DNA of 54,860 bases. Origin: Clostridiales bacterium (lineage in GTDB: Bacteria; Bacillota; Clostridia; Oscillospirales; Oscillospiraceae). Below, piece by piece: positions 36,351 to 48,380 of the stretch (the first letter of the stretch is position 1; each line of letters begins with the position of its first letter). Below the pieces are notes generated by a model. The model saw only the letters and a list, made by a program, of their open reading frames with translations. It searched no databases and had not been told where the DNA came from. The translations under genes were made by a program, and so were the position numbers. The DNA lies in assembly GCA_021203185.1 (NCBI GenBank), contig JAJQBR010000127.1:1-54860 (forward strand), written 5' to 3'.

Positions 36351-38560
36351 GCATCCGCTATGACGAGGAGCAGCGGCTCCTGACCCTGGAGACCCGCAGC
36401 TCCACCTACCAGATGCAGGTGGACAAGTATGGGTTTCTGCACCACCTGTACTACGGACGGCAGGTGGACGGGGCCAATATGGCCTATCTCAACAGCAGCT
36501 ATGACCGGGGCTTTTCCGGCAACCCTTACGACGTGAAGTTTGACCGCACCTTCTCCCTGGACACGCTTCCCCAGGAGTACACCAGCTTTGGCGTAGGCGA
36601 CTTCCGCATCAACGGCCTGTCCGTGGTCAACGGAGACGGCAGCTACGGGGCGGATTTCCGTTACACCGGCCACAAGATCCTGCCGGGGAAATACAGCATC
36701 CCCGCCATGCCCGCCGTCTACGACAACGGCGGCGAGGCAGACACCCTGGAAATCAGTCTGATGGACCCTGTGACCCGGCTGATGGTCAAGCTGCGCTATG
36801 GCGTCTTTGAGGACAAGGATATCATCACCCGCTGCGCGGAGATCGTCAACTGGGGCCAGGAGAACGTGCGGCTGGAGAAGGTGGCCTCCCTCTGCCTGGA
36901 TATGCCCTTTGGCAAGTGGGATCTGGTGCATTTTCATGGCCGCCACTGTATGGAGCGGCAGGTGGAGCGCACCCCGCTGATCCACTCCATCCAGACCATC
37001 GCCTCCAAGCGGGGCATGACCAGCCACCACCACAATCCCTTCGTCATCCTCTGCGACCACGAGGCCACCGAGGACAGCGGCGACTGCTACGGCCTGATGT
37101 TTATGTACTCCGGCAACCACAAGACGGAAATCGAGGTGGACCAGCTGGAGAACACCCGGGTGGTCATGGGCATCCATGACGCGCAGTTCCTGTGGACGCT
37201 GGCCCCCGGCGAGAGCTTCCATACGCCGGAGGTGCTGCTGACCTACAGCTCCAGCGGGTTCACTCAGCTTTCCCACAACTACCACACCATCATTCGCCAC
37301 AACGTCTGCCGGGGCAAGTACAAGCTCGCCCGCCGTCCCCTCCTGCTGAACAACTGGGAGGCCACTTATTTCAACTTCACCAGAGAGAAGCTGCTGCACA
37401 TCGCGGAGCAGGCGGCGGAGCTGGGGGTGGAGATGTTCGTACTGGACGACGGCTGGTTTGGCCACCGGGACAGCGACAACTCCGGCCTGGGTGACTGGTT
37501 CGTCAATGAGGAGAAGCTGCCCGGCGGACTGCACCCACTGATTGAAAAAGTCAATGAGCTGGGGCTGAAATTCGGCTTGTGGATTGAGCCGGAGATGGTC
37601 AACGAGGACTCCGACCTCTACCGCGCCCACCCGGACTGGGCCTTTTCCCTGCCCAACCGCCACCCCATGATGGGCCGGAACCAGCTGGTGCTGGATCTGT
37701 CCCGGCAGGACGTGCGGGATTACCTCTACGAGAGCATCGCCCGCCTGCTGCGGGAAAACCGCATCGAATACATCAAGTGGGACATGAACCGCTCCCTCTC
37801 CGACGTGTACTCCCGCCAGCTGCCCAGAGAGCGGCAGGGGGAGGTCAGCCACCGGTATGTGCTGGGGGTCTACGAGCTGATGGATCGGCTGACGACGGAC
37901 TTCCCCGATGTGCTGTTTGAGGGCTGCGCCGGGGGCGGAGGCCGGTTTGACCCGGGTATCCTCTACTACTCCCCCCAAATCTGGTGCAGCGACGACACAG
38001 ACCCCATCGAGCGCATCAAAATTCAGTACGGCACCTCCTTCGGGTTCCCCGTCTCCAGCATGGGCGCTCACGTCTCAGCCTCTCCCAACCACCAGACGGG
38101 CCGCACCACCCCCCTGAAAACCAGAGGCGTGGTGGCTATGTCCGGCAGCTTTGGCTACGAGCTGGACCCCAACAAGCTCAGCGATGAGGACAAAGAAGAA
38201 GTTCGCCGCCAAATCGCGGATTTCAAGAAATATTACTGGCTGATTCAGGACGGGCTTTACTACCGGCTGACCAAGCCCCAGGACGACGGATTTTACAGCG
38301 CCTGGCAGTTCGTGGCCCGGGACGGCAGCGAGAGCCTCATCAATATGGTGGTCAGCAGCCCCCAGCCCAACTCCGCCCTGGTTCACGTCCGCCTGAAAGG
38401 GCTTGACCCCGACGGCGTTTATATCGACGAGGGACAGGAGCAGCGGCGGTATCGGGGCAGCGCCCTGATGTACGGCGGCTATACCTTCCCGGTACTCAAC
38501 GGCGACTATCCCAGTATGCAGGTCCACCTGGTTCGGGTGGGCGAGGCGGTCAAAGACTGA
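36347..38560 (+). CDS. Alpha-galactosidase, GH36 (second paralog)
   Basis: LNNWEATYFNFTREKLL, MFVLDDGWFGHRDSDNSGLGDWF, IEYIKWDMNRSLSDVYS, LFEGCAGGGGRFDPGILYYSPQIWCSDDTD; ATG overlaps the AraC stop. Confidence 0.95.
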   Translation: MSIRYDEEQRLLTLETRSSTYQMQVDKYGFLHHLYYGRQVDGANMAYLNSSYDRGFSGNPYDVKFDRTFSLDTLPQEYTSFGVGDFRINGLSVVNGDGSYGADFRYTGHKILPGKYSIPAMPAVYDNGGEADTLEISLMDPVTRLMVKLRYGVFEDKDIITRCAEIVNWGQENVRLEKVASLCLDMPFGKWDLVHFHGRHCMERQVERTPLIHSIQTIASKRGMTSHHHNPFVILCDHEATEDSGDCYGLMFMYSGNHKTEIEVDQLENTRVVMGIHDAQFLWTLAPGESFHTPEVLLTYSSSGFTQLSHNYHTIIRHNVCRGKYKLARRPLLLNNWEATYFNFTREKLLHIAEQAAELGVEMFVLDDGWFGHRDSDNSGLGDWFVNEEKLPGGLHPLIEKVNELGLKFGLWIEPEMVNEDSDLYRAHPDWAFSLPNRHPMMGRNQLVLDLSRQDVRDYLYESIARLLRENRIEYIKWDMNRSLSDVYSRQLPRERQGEVSHRYVLGVYELMDRLTTDFPDVLFEGCAGGGGRFDPGILYYSPQIWCSDDTDPIERIKIQYGTSFGFPVSSMGAHVSASPNHQTGRTTPLKTRGVVAMSGSFGYELDPNKLSDEDKEEVRRQIADFKKYYWLIQDGLYYRLTKPQDDGFYSAWQFVARDGSESLINMVVSSPQPNSALVHVRLKGLDPDGVYIDEGQEQRRYRGSALMYGGYTFPVLNGDYPSMQVHLVRVGEAVKD

Positions 38561-38585
38561 GTTTTACGCCGTTTTCCACACACTG

Positions 38586-38611
38586 AGCCTGCCGGAACCC
38601 CGGCAGGCTTA
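38586..38611 (+). terminator. Hairpin after the GH36 gene
   Basis: gcctgccgg aacc ccggcaggc; weak T-run. Confidence 0.5.
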
Positions 38612-38623
38612 CGCCCTATCTGC

Positions 38624-38783
38624 GGAAGCTCTGGTTAAATGGACTTGGATGGCTGGGCGAGCAGATTTTGCGCAAATCGAGGCGTAAAATCGCAGGAATC
38701 CTTTGTGGATTTCAAGATTTTACAACGAAGAGTTGCACGAAATATGCCGTCCAGACGCCGGGAGTTATTTAATCAGAGGTTCC
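38624..38783 (+). mobile_element. 160-bp TIR-bounded MITE-like repeat, copy A
   Basis: Termini GGAAGCTCTGGTTAAAT ... ATTTAATCAGAGGTTCC; near-identical same-orientation copy at 41651-41810. Confidence 0.8.
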
Positions 38784-38808
38784 CTAAACAAAAAGGAGCT
38801 TTCCCCGC

Positions 38809-39501
38809 ATGAAATGGTTACTTTCCTATCTGTCCGCTGAAAAAGAGAAAATCGCCGGGCTGCCTGACCGCAGGGCCAAGGCCGAGTACATCTGGCAGTA
38901 TTACAAGCTGTGGATCATCGGCGTTGTCTGCGGCGTCACCCTGCTGGGGTATGTCATTTACCAGGTGAATACCGCCCTTTCTGAGAACTGGCTCTATGTC
39001 ACCTTTACCAACACCTACGAAGAGGTGGGTACCGGCTCCGACCTGTGGGAGGACTTTGTGGAGTACGCAGGCTTCGACCTTTCGGAGAAGAACGTGATTT
39101 TCAACAACAGCTCTTATTTTGACTACGCCAGCAACCAGGGGTCGGGCAACACCTACTATCAGGTCTTTGTGTCGTATGTGGATGCCGGAACCCTGGACTG
39201 CGTAACCATGGAGGAGGATTCTCTGGTGGCGCTGGGCGCAACCGGACGATTGTTGGACCTGAACAGCGAGGGATGTGCCTCCATCGTGGAGAAGTATGGG
39301 GACCGGCTGGTCTACTGTGAGCCTTATGACGAGGAGTACAGCGACGACCTGGTGCCGGTGGGCATCGATGTCAGCGACACCTGCCTGATGACGGAATACC
39401 ATCTCTACGAGGACAGCTGCGTCATCGGCATTGGCGCGTACAGCCAGAACCTGGACGCGGTGGAACTCTTTTTGGACTATCTGATTGGGGAGGCTTCGTA
39501 A
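38809..39501 (+). CDS. Hypothetical membrane-tethered protein (one N-terminal TM plus large extracellular domain)
   Basis: MKWLLSYLSAEKEKIAGLPDRRAKAEYIWQYYKLWIIGVVCGVTLLGYVIYQVNTAL...; immediately upstream of the YesL-like gene. Confidence 0.8.
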   Translation: MKWLLSYLSAEKEKIAGLPDRRAKAEYIWQYYKLWIIGVVCGVTLLGYVIYQVNTALSENWLYVTFTNTYEEVGTGSDLWEDFVEYAGFDLSEKNVIFNNSSYFDYASNQGSGNTYYQVFVSYVDAGTLDCVTMEEDSLVALGATGRLLDLNSEGCASIVEKYGDRLVYCEPYDEEYSDDLVPVGIDVSDTCLMTEYHLYEDSCVIGIGAYSQNLDAVELFLDYLIGEAS

Positions 39502-39502
39502 C

Positions 39503-40291
39503 ATGGCGGAAATGTTCCGGGGATTTTTGAGCAACGACAGCGCCTTTGGTCGGCTGATGACCCGGCTGGGCATTATCATCGCCGCCAACATCATGTTTAT
39601 GATTTTCAGTCTGCCGCTGGTCACGGCAGGGGCGGCTTATGCAGCATTGTACCATGTGATGTTCAAAACGCTGCGGGGCGACGGGGTCATCAACCCCTTT
39701 AAACAGTTCTGGATTGGCTTCAAAACCAACTTCAAGCAGGCCACCCTTTACTGGGTAATCCTGCTGGCGCTGGTGGCCTTCGGCGCGCTGGATGTGTTCT
39801 GGTGCCGCCAGTTTGGCGGAATCTTTCAGTATTTCATCTACCTGATTTTTGCCTTCGGCCTCATCGCCCTGATTTTGACCCTGTACCTGTTCCCCACCAT
39901 GGCAGCTTTTCAGGACACCATCCCCAATCTGCTGCGCAACGCCTGGTACTTTGCCATCCACAGGCCGCTGAATCTGATCGTCATTTTGTTCTTCAACGTA
40001 TTCCCCCTGTACCTGACTTACACGGACGCGCAGATGATGCCCCTCTACGGCTTCATCTGGGTCACCTGCGGCTTCGGGCTGGTGGCCCTGCTGGGGGCTA
40101 CACTGCTGCTAAAAGAATTTGAGCCTTATTTGCCAAAAGTAGACGCCTGCGGAGACTTTATCCTGGACGAGGAGGACGAGGCGGCCTGGGCGGACAGCCC
40201 GGACGAGCCGGAGCGCCTGAGTGCAGACGGCGGCGCGCCGGAGAAGTCCGAGGCGGAGATACTGGAAGAAATGAAGAAGCTGGGTATGTAA
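39503..40291 (+). CDS. YesL-like (DUF624) membrane protein
   Basis: MAEMFRGFLSNDSAFGRLMTRLGIIIAANIMFMIFSLPLVTAGAAYAALYHVMFKTLRGDGVINPFKQFWIGFKTNFKQAT. Confidence 0.88.
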   Translation: MAEMFRGFLSNDSAFGRLMTRLGIIIAANIMFMIFSLPLVTAGAAYAALYHVMFKTLRGDGVINPFKQFWIGFKTNFKQATLYWVILLALVAFGALDVFWCRQFGGIFQYFIYLIFAFGLIALILTLYLFPTMAAFQDTIPNLLRNAWYFAIHRPLNLIVILFFNVFPLYLTYTDAQMMPLYGFIWVTCGFGLVALLGATLLLKEFEPYLPKVDACGDFILDEEDEAAWADSPDEPERLSADGGAPEKSEAEILEEMKKLGM

Positions 40292-40322
40292 AACGTTCCC
40301 TTTCACCCGGAAAACCCCAAAG

Positions 40323-40369
40323 AAAGCGGCCCTTTCCGCCGGTCAGACGGAGAGAGGCCGCTTTTTTGC
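40323..40369 (+). terminator. Rho-independent terminator
   Basis: aaagcggcc...ggccgcttttttgcg. Confidence 0.75.
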
Positions 40370-40505
40370 GTGTGAGACGCTTGCATTTCTTCGGAGAAAG
40401 AGGTATCATTTGTTAGGAAAAATGAACAACATACGCTGTTTATTAACGATGTTTTGGGTAAAAAGGGCGCATAATAGACAAAAACGAAGAAAGAAGGGTG
40501 TACCC

Positions 40506-40742
40506 TTGCACTACTATCCTCGTCTGCGCGACCTGAGAGAGGATCACGATCTCACTCAGGGCAAACTGGTCGAGATGCTGGGAATGCACAAAACGACCTA
40601 CGCGAATTATGAACAGGGAAAGCGTGAACCCCCTTTTGAGCTGATCGTCCAGTTGGCAGAGTTTTATAACGTGTCCATTGATTACATAGCAGGCTTCACA
40701 AACACGCCCCGTCCACTGCGAAAAACCAACACAAAAAAATAA
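40506..40742 (+). CDS. XRE-family HTH regulator
   Basis: TTG start: LHYYPRLRDLREDHDLTQGKLVEMLGMHKTTYANYEQGKREPPFELIVQLAEFYNVSIDYIAGFT. Confidence 0.88.
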   Translation: MHYYPRLRDLREDHDLTQGKLVEMLGMHKTTYANYEQGKREPPFELIVQLAEFYNVSIDYIAGFTNTPRPLRKTNTKK

Positions 40743-40746
40743 AAAG

Positions 40747-40784
40747 GAACCCCGCCGCTTTTGCAAAAGACGGCAGGGTTCTCT
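40747..40784. terminator. Hairpin terminator between convergent genes
   Basis: gaaccccgccgcttttgcaaaagacggcagggttctctt. Confidence 0.65.
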
Positions 40785-40799
40785 TATGCTCTGACAGCG

Positions 40800-41627
40800 T
40801 TACCGCACCCGAATGATGACCTCGGCGGTCTGGCCATCGCCGCTGGTGCAGGTGACGGTAGTGGTGCCGGAGGCCACGGCTGTGACCGTGCCGCCGGTGG
40901 GGGAGACGATGGCGATGGCGCGGTCGGCGCTCTCCCAGGTGTACGTTCCGTCGCCGCCGGTGGGGGAGAAGGTGTAGCTGTCGCCCACGCTGGCCAGGGT
41001 GATGTCGTAATAGTCCAGTGCGAGATGCTCCACTGTGCCGGAGGCCGCTGTGTCTTCCTCCTGGGTTTCCTCGTCCTCCTCCGGGACAAAGTCGGGGTTC
41101 ACCGCGTAAACGAAGCTGGGGACGTCCTCCAGGTTGTAGAGCTGGTTGACGTAGTCGATGAGCAGGGCGGAGAAATTTTCAAAGTCGGTCTTTGTCTCCG
41201 CCAGGGAGAGATAGCAGGTGCAGCCGTTGTTGGTGAAGGAGAACTCGCAGTAGTAGATGCTCTCCCCTATGACAGAGACCTCCAGGGCGCTGAACACCTC
41301 AGTGGGGGCTTCGACGCCGCCGGCCATGCCCGCGTTCTCGTACCCGGCCAGGCCCTCCAGCAAATCTTCCTCCAGCGTCATGCGCAGGGTGACGGCGGAG
41401 TCCCCGTCCCGGTACTCCGCCTGTCCAATGACCTCATCCACCACGGCGGCGGCGGTGAAGGTCAGGCCGTCGGCCTCTGGCTCCAACAGGTCGTAGCCCA
41501 GGGCCTCGGACACCTCAGCGGCGGAGCTTTTTTCCTCCACCGTGGGGGACTCGTCCCTGCCGCCGCAGGCGGTGAGGGAGCAGAGCAGGGAAAGAGCCAA
41601 AATAAGAGAGAGTAGTTTTTCCATCAT
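40800..41627 (-). CDS. Lipoprotein with C-terminal Ig-like (BIG2-type) domain
   Basis: MMEKLLSLILALSLLCSLTACGG signal/lipobox; C-terminal YTFSPTGGDGTYTWESADRAIAIVSPTGGTVTAVASGTTTVTCTSGDGQTAEVIIRV. Confidence 0.85.
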   Translation of the reverse strand: MMEKLLSLILALSLLCSLTACGGRDESPTVEEKSSAAEVSEALGYDLLEPEADGLTFTAAAVVDEVIGQAEYRDGDSAVTLRMTLEEDLLEGLAGYENAGMAGGVEAPTEVFSALEVSVIGESIYYCEFSFTNNGCTCYLSLAETKTDFENFSALLIDYVNQLYNLEDVPSFVYAVNPDFVPEEDEETQEEDTAASGTVEHLALDYYDITLASVGDSYTFSPTGGDGTYTWESADRAIAIVSPTGGTVTAVASGTTTVTCTSGDGQTAEVIIRVR

Positions 41628-41650
41628 ACAATCTACCTGATTTCAGAATG

Positions 41651-41810
41651 GGAATCTCTGATTAAATGGCCTTGGATGGCTGGGCGAGCAGATTTTGCGC
41701 AAATCGAGGCGCAGAATCGCAGGAATCCTTTGTGGATTTCAAGATTCTGCAACAAAGAGTTGCACGAAATATGCCGTCCAGACGCCGGGAGTTATTTAAT
41801 CAGAGGTTCC
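41651..41810 (+). mobile_element. 160-bp TIR-bounded MITE-like repeat, copy B
   Basis: Termini GGAATCTCTGATTAAAT ... ATTTAATCAGAGGTTCC (16 of 17 complementary); second copy of 38624-38783. Confidence 0.82.
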
Positions 41811-41813
41811 AAA

Positions 41814-41852
41814 ATAAATGGTACTTCACGAAAACTGTGAAGTACCATTTAT
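41814..41852 (-). terminator. Perfect 16-bp stem hairpin downstream of galT
   Basis: ataaatggtacttcac gaaaact gtgaagtaccatttat; on the minus strand followed by TTTTGG. Confidence 0.65.
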
Positions 41853-41897
41853 CTTACCGGTTGAAAGGCATTTTGTCAATCTTTTGGCAGCAGAGAA

Positions 41898-43391
41898 TCA
41901 CAGTGTTTCCACGAACCGCAGGAAGGCGGCCCTGCCCTCCGGCGTGCGTTTGTAAACGCCTGCGTCCTCCAACACGCCCCGGAACACCTGGCCCACCTCC
42001 TGTTGGAGGATGGACATGATGTTGTAATCGGTCATCTCCGGGTGGCGGGCCTGAACCTCGTTGGCCCAGACCGCGTGAGGCGCGGTTTTGGGGTCGGCCA
42101 TCAGGTCCCTGCCCTCGCTGATGGCGTCCTCCAGGGCGGCCAGTTCGTCTTTCAGACGGGCGGGGAGGACCGCCAGACCCATGACCTCAATGAGACCGAT
42201 GTTCTCCTTTTTGATGTGGTGCTTTTCCGCGTGGGGGTGGAACACACCCAGAGGGCAGTCCTCGGTGGTGATGTTGTTGCGCAGCACCAGATCCAGCTCG
42301 TAGTCCTCTCCCCGCCGCCGGGCGATGGGGGTGATGGTGGAGTGGGCTTCGCCCTCCGTCTCGTGGAAGATAAAAGCGGCGGGGTCGTCGTAGCCTCTCC
42401 ACTTGTCCAGGATGTGGGCAGCCAGGGCGATGACCCGCTGGCGGTCCGGGGACTTGACCCGAATGACGGACATGGGCCACCGGACGATGCCCGCCTCCAC
42501 GTCCTCGTAGCCCGGGATGGTGAGAGAGGTCTCCACCTCCGCCCGAGCCATGGGGAAGGTGTAGTTGCCGCCCTGGTAGTGGTCGTGGCTCAGCACGGAG
42601 CCGCCCACGATGGGCAGGTCGGCGTTGGAGCCGATGAAGTAGTGGGGGAACAGGGTGACGAAGTCCAGCAGGTTGCCAAACGCCTGCTCGTCGATGTGCA
42701 TGGGGGTGTGCTCTTTGTTCAGCACAATGCAGTGCTCGTTGTAGTAGACGTAGGGGCTGTATTGCAGGAAGAACTCCGTCCCGTTGAGGGTGATGGGGAT
42801 GATGCGGTGGTTCTGCCGGGCGGGGTGGCTCAGATGGCCCGCATAGCCCTCATTTTCCGCGCACAGCTGGCACTTGGGGTAGCCGGTGCTCTTGGCTTTC
42901 CCGGCGGCGGCGATGGCCTTGGGGTCCTTCTCCGGCTTGGAGAGGTTGATGGTGATGTCCAGCGTACCGTACTCCGTGTCCACCGTCCACTTTTTGTCCT
43001 TGGCGATGCGGTCCCGGCGGATATAGTTGGTGTCGCCGGAAAAGGCGTAATACCAGTCGGTTGCTGCCTTGGGGCTTTGCTGGTACAGCGTGTTAAACCG
43101 CCCGATGACCTCGGAGGGGCGGGGGGTCAGCAGACCCATCAGCTCCGTGTCGAAGAGGTCGTAGTAGGCGGCGGAGTTGCCGTCAATGACGCCCCGCTGG
43201 TAGGCATCGTCACACAGGGCGTCTAAAATCTCCTGAATGGGGGGCAGTTGGCCGTCCACAGGCACCAGCCCCTCAAAGCCGCCCCGGTGCAGGGCCTCCA
43301 AAATGCGGTTGGCGGCCCAGAGCCGGTCCGCTTCGGTGATCCAGCCCTTGCGCACGGCGTATTCAATCAGCTGAGAAATTCTTTCTTCCAT
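41898..43391 (-). CDS. galT: UTP--hexose-1-phosphate uridylyltransferase (GalT, Firmicutes type)
   Basis: MEERISQLIEYAVRKGWITEADRLWAANRILE..., TGYPKCQLCAENEGYAGHLSHPARQNHRIIPI, VGGSVLSHDHYQGGNY. Confidence 0.95.
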   Translation of the reverse strand: MEERISQLIEYAVRKGWITEADRLWAANRILEALHRGGFEGLVPVDGQLPPIQEILDALCDDAYQRGVIDGNSAAYYDLFDTELMGLLTPRPSEVIGRFNTLYQQSPKAATDWYYAFSGDTNYIRRDRIAKDKKWTVDTEYGTLDITINLSKPEKDPKAIAAAGKAKSTGYPKCQLCAENEGYAGHLSHPARQNHRIIPITLNGTEFFLQYSPYVYYNEHCIVLNKEHTPMHIDEQAFGNLLDFVTLFPHYFIGSNADLPIVGGSVLSHDHYQGGNYTFPMARAEVETSLTIPGYEDVEAGIVRWPMSVIRVKSPDRQRVIALAAHILDKWRGYDDPAAFIFHETEGEAHSTITPIARRRGEDYELDLVLRNNITTEDCPLGVFHPHAEKHHIKKENIGLIEVMGLAVLPARLKDELAALEDAISEGRDLMADPKTAPHAVWANEVQARHPEMTDYNIMSILQQEVGQVFRGVLEDAGVYKRTPEGRAAFLRFVETL

Positions 43392-43472
43392 AAGAAACCG
43401 CTCCTCTCTGTATGTGGGCAGCACCGAACGATGTGCAAGGCGTTCGGTGCTGTTTTATGTTCATATTATGTG

Positions 43473-44768
43473 TTAGTCCATCAGTACGCAGCCGCCCACG
43501 GGACGGATGGAGGTGATGCGGCAGGCCCCCTCGCCCAGCAGGGCGTCCATACCCGCCTGGAACGCGGGGACCTGCGCCAGGGGGACGTAAGCCTGAATGG
43601 TCCCGGCGAAGCCGCCGCCGTGGACCCGGCAGGCGCCCTGTCCCGCCAACAGATGCTCCGCCACGGCCAGGGCCACGCCCACAGGCTGTTCGACCGGGTC
43701 CCGATAGGTGGCGGCGTTCTGGAGGTACATAAAGGAGGAGCGGCCGGAGGCGTTCACCAGGGACAGGAAGGTGGCGAAGTCGCCCCGCTCCAGGGCGGCC
43801 ACCTGCTCGGTCACGCGGGCGCAGTCGCCGTAGTAGTGGACGGCCCGGAGGATGGCCCGGTCGCCCACTTGGGCCTTGATGGCGGGGATGGCGGCGTAGA
43901 AGTCCGCCTCCTCCACCTGGGAGAGGACTTCCTTGCCCAGGGCGGCGGCCACAGAGCGCATTTCCGCGGGGACGGCGGCGTAGTCGCCGGTCAGGTCGGC
44001 GTGGTCCGCGCCGGTGTCGATGATGCACAGGGCGTAGCCCGCCGTGGCGAAGTCGAAGTCTACCGCGTGATAGACGGGGTTGGCCTTGTCCTTGAAGTCG
44101 ATGGTGACGATGCCGCCCAGGGCGCAGCCCATCTGGTCCAGCAGGCCGGAGGGCTTGCCGAAGTAAACGTTTTCAGCGTACTGGCCGATTTTTGCCACTT
44201 CGTCCAAGGGGAGCGCGCCGCCGCAGAAGAGGCCGTTGACCGCCACGCCTACCAGCACCTCGAAGCAGGCGGAGGAGGACAGGCCGGAGCCGCCGGGCAC
44301 GTCGGAGATCACATAGGCGTCGAAGCCGGAGACCGGGTAGCCCAGCTCATTGACCCGGGCCAGGATGCCCCGGATGAGGGAGGCGGTGGTGTTTTCCTCG
44401 CTGGGAACGGGGGCGAGCTGGGCGCAGTCCACGGAGATCATGCCGTATCCCTCGGAGAAGATGTTCACCGCAGTGGTGCCGTTGGGGGCGGCGCAGGCCA
44501 GCGCGTCCAGGTCCACCGAACCGGTCAGAACCTTGCCCTGCTGGTGGTCAGTGTGGTTGCCGCCGATTTCCGTGCGGCCAGGGGCGGAGTAGATGGCCAC
44601 CTGGGCGCTGTCGTCCTTGCCGAAGGTCTTGGCGTAGCCCTGAGCCACGTGAGCCACCCGGTCGCGGAAGGGGGCGGCCTGCTCCGGCTTGCGGCAATAG
44701 ATATAAGCCAGCCGGTCGTCATAAACGCCGTCGTTCAGGTTTTGTGTCAGCTGTCGAATTGTCAACAT
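43473..44768 (-). CDS. galK: Galactokinase
   Basis: VAIYSAPGRTEIGGNHTDHQQGKVL, SDVPGGSGLSSSACFEVLVG, CRVHGGGFAGTIQAYVP. True start MLTIRQL at 44768; the longer ORF upstream is spurious. Confidence 0.95.
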   Translation of the reverse strand: MLTIRQLTQNLNDGVYDDRLAYIYCRKPEQAAPFRDRVAHVAQGYAKTFGKDDSAQVAIYSAPGRTEIGGNHTDHQQGKVLTGSVDLDALACAAPNGTTAVNIFSEGYGMISVDCAQLAPVPSEENTTASLIRGILARVNELGYPVSGFDAYVISDVPGGSGLSSSACFEVLVGVAVNGLFCGGALPLDEVAKIGQYAENVYFGKPSGLLDQMGCALGGIVTIDFKDKANPVYHAVDFDFATAGYALCIIDTGADHADLTGDYAAVPAEMRSVAAALGKEVLSQVEEADFYAAIPAIKAQVGDRAILRAVHYYGDCARVTEQVAALERGDFATFLSLVNASGRSSFMYLQNAATYRDPVEQPVGVALAVAEHLLAGQGACRVHGGGFAGTIQAYVPLAQVPAFQAGMDALLGEGACRITSIRPVGGCVLMD

Positions 44769-44926
44769 AGAGAAAACCACTTCCTGTTCTGTTAAGAGGT
44801 TGGCCGGGCGGAACCGCCGACCCTTATTATCGCCATTATAGCGTGAAGAAATGAAAAAGGATATAGCAGAATGTGAATAAAAGATGTAAAAAATGAAGAT
44901 TCCCAGCGGGGCGGACAACGGCGGGG

Positions 44927-48280
<3,354 letters not shown>

Positions 48281-48380
48281 TCACGGTGCGGCAGTGTGGA
48301 GACCTGTCGTAATGCGGATCGCTCTATACGGGCGGACGTGAGGCGGCCGTAGCGGAGGCTGGGTCGTTAGAGCCGGTACT

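Noticed and set aside
36230-38071. 613-aa minus-strand ORF antisense to the second GH36 gene (also 29668..31191 opposite the first)
   Set aside because: Mirror-frame artefacts of GC3 codon bias; no domain motifs and no RBS context.
41666-42019. 117-aa plus-strand ORF starting MALDGWASRFCANRG
   Set aside because: Begins inside the 160-bp repeat and runs antisense into galT; likely a spurious repeat-encoded ORF.
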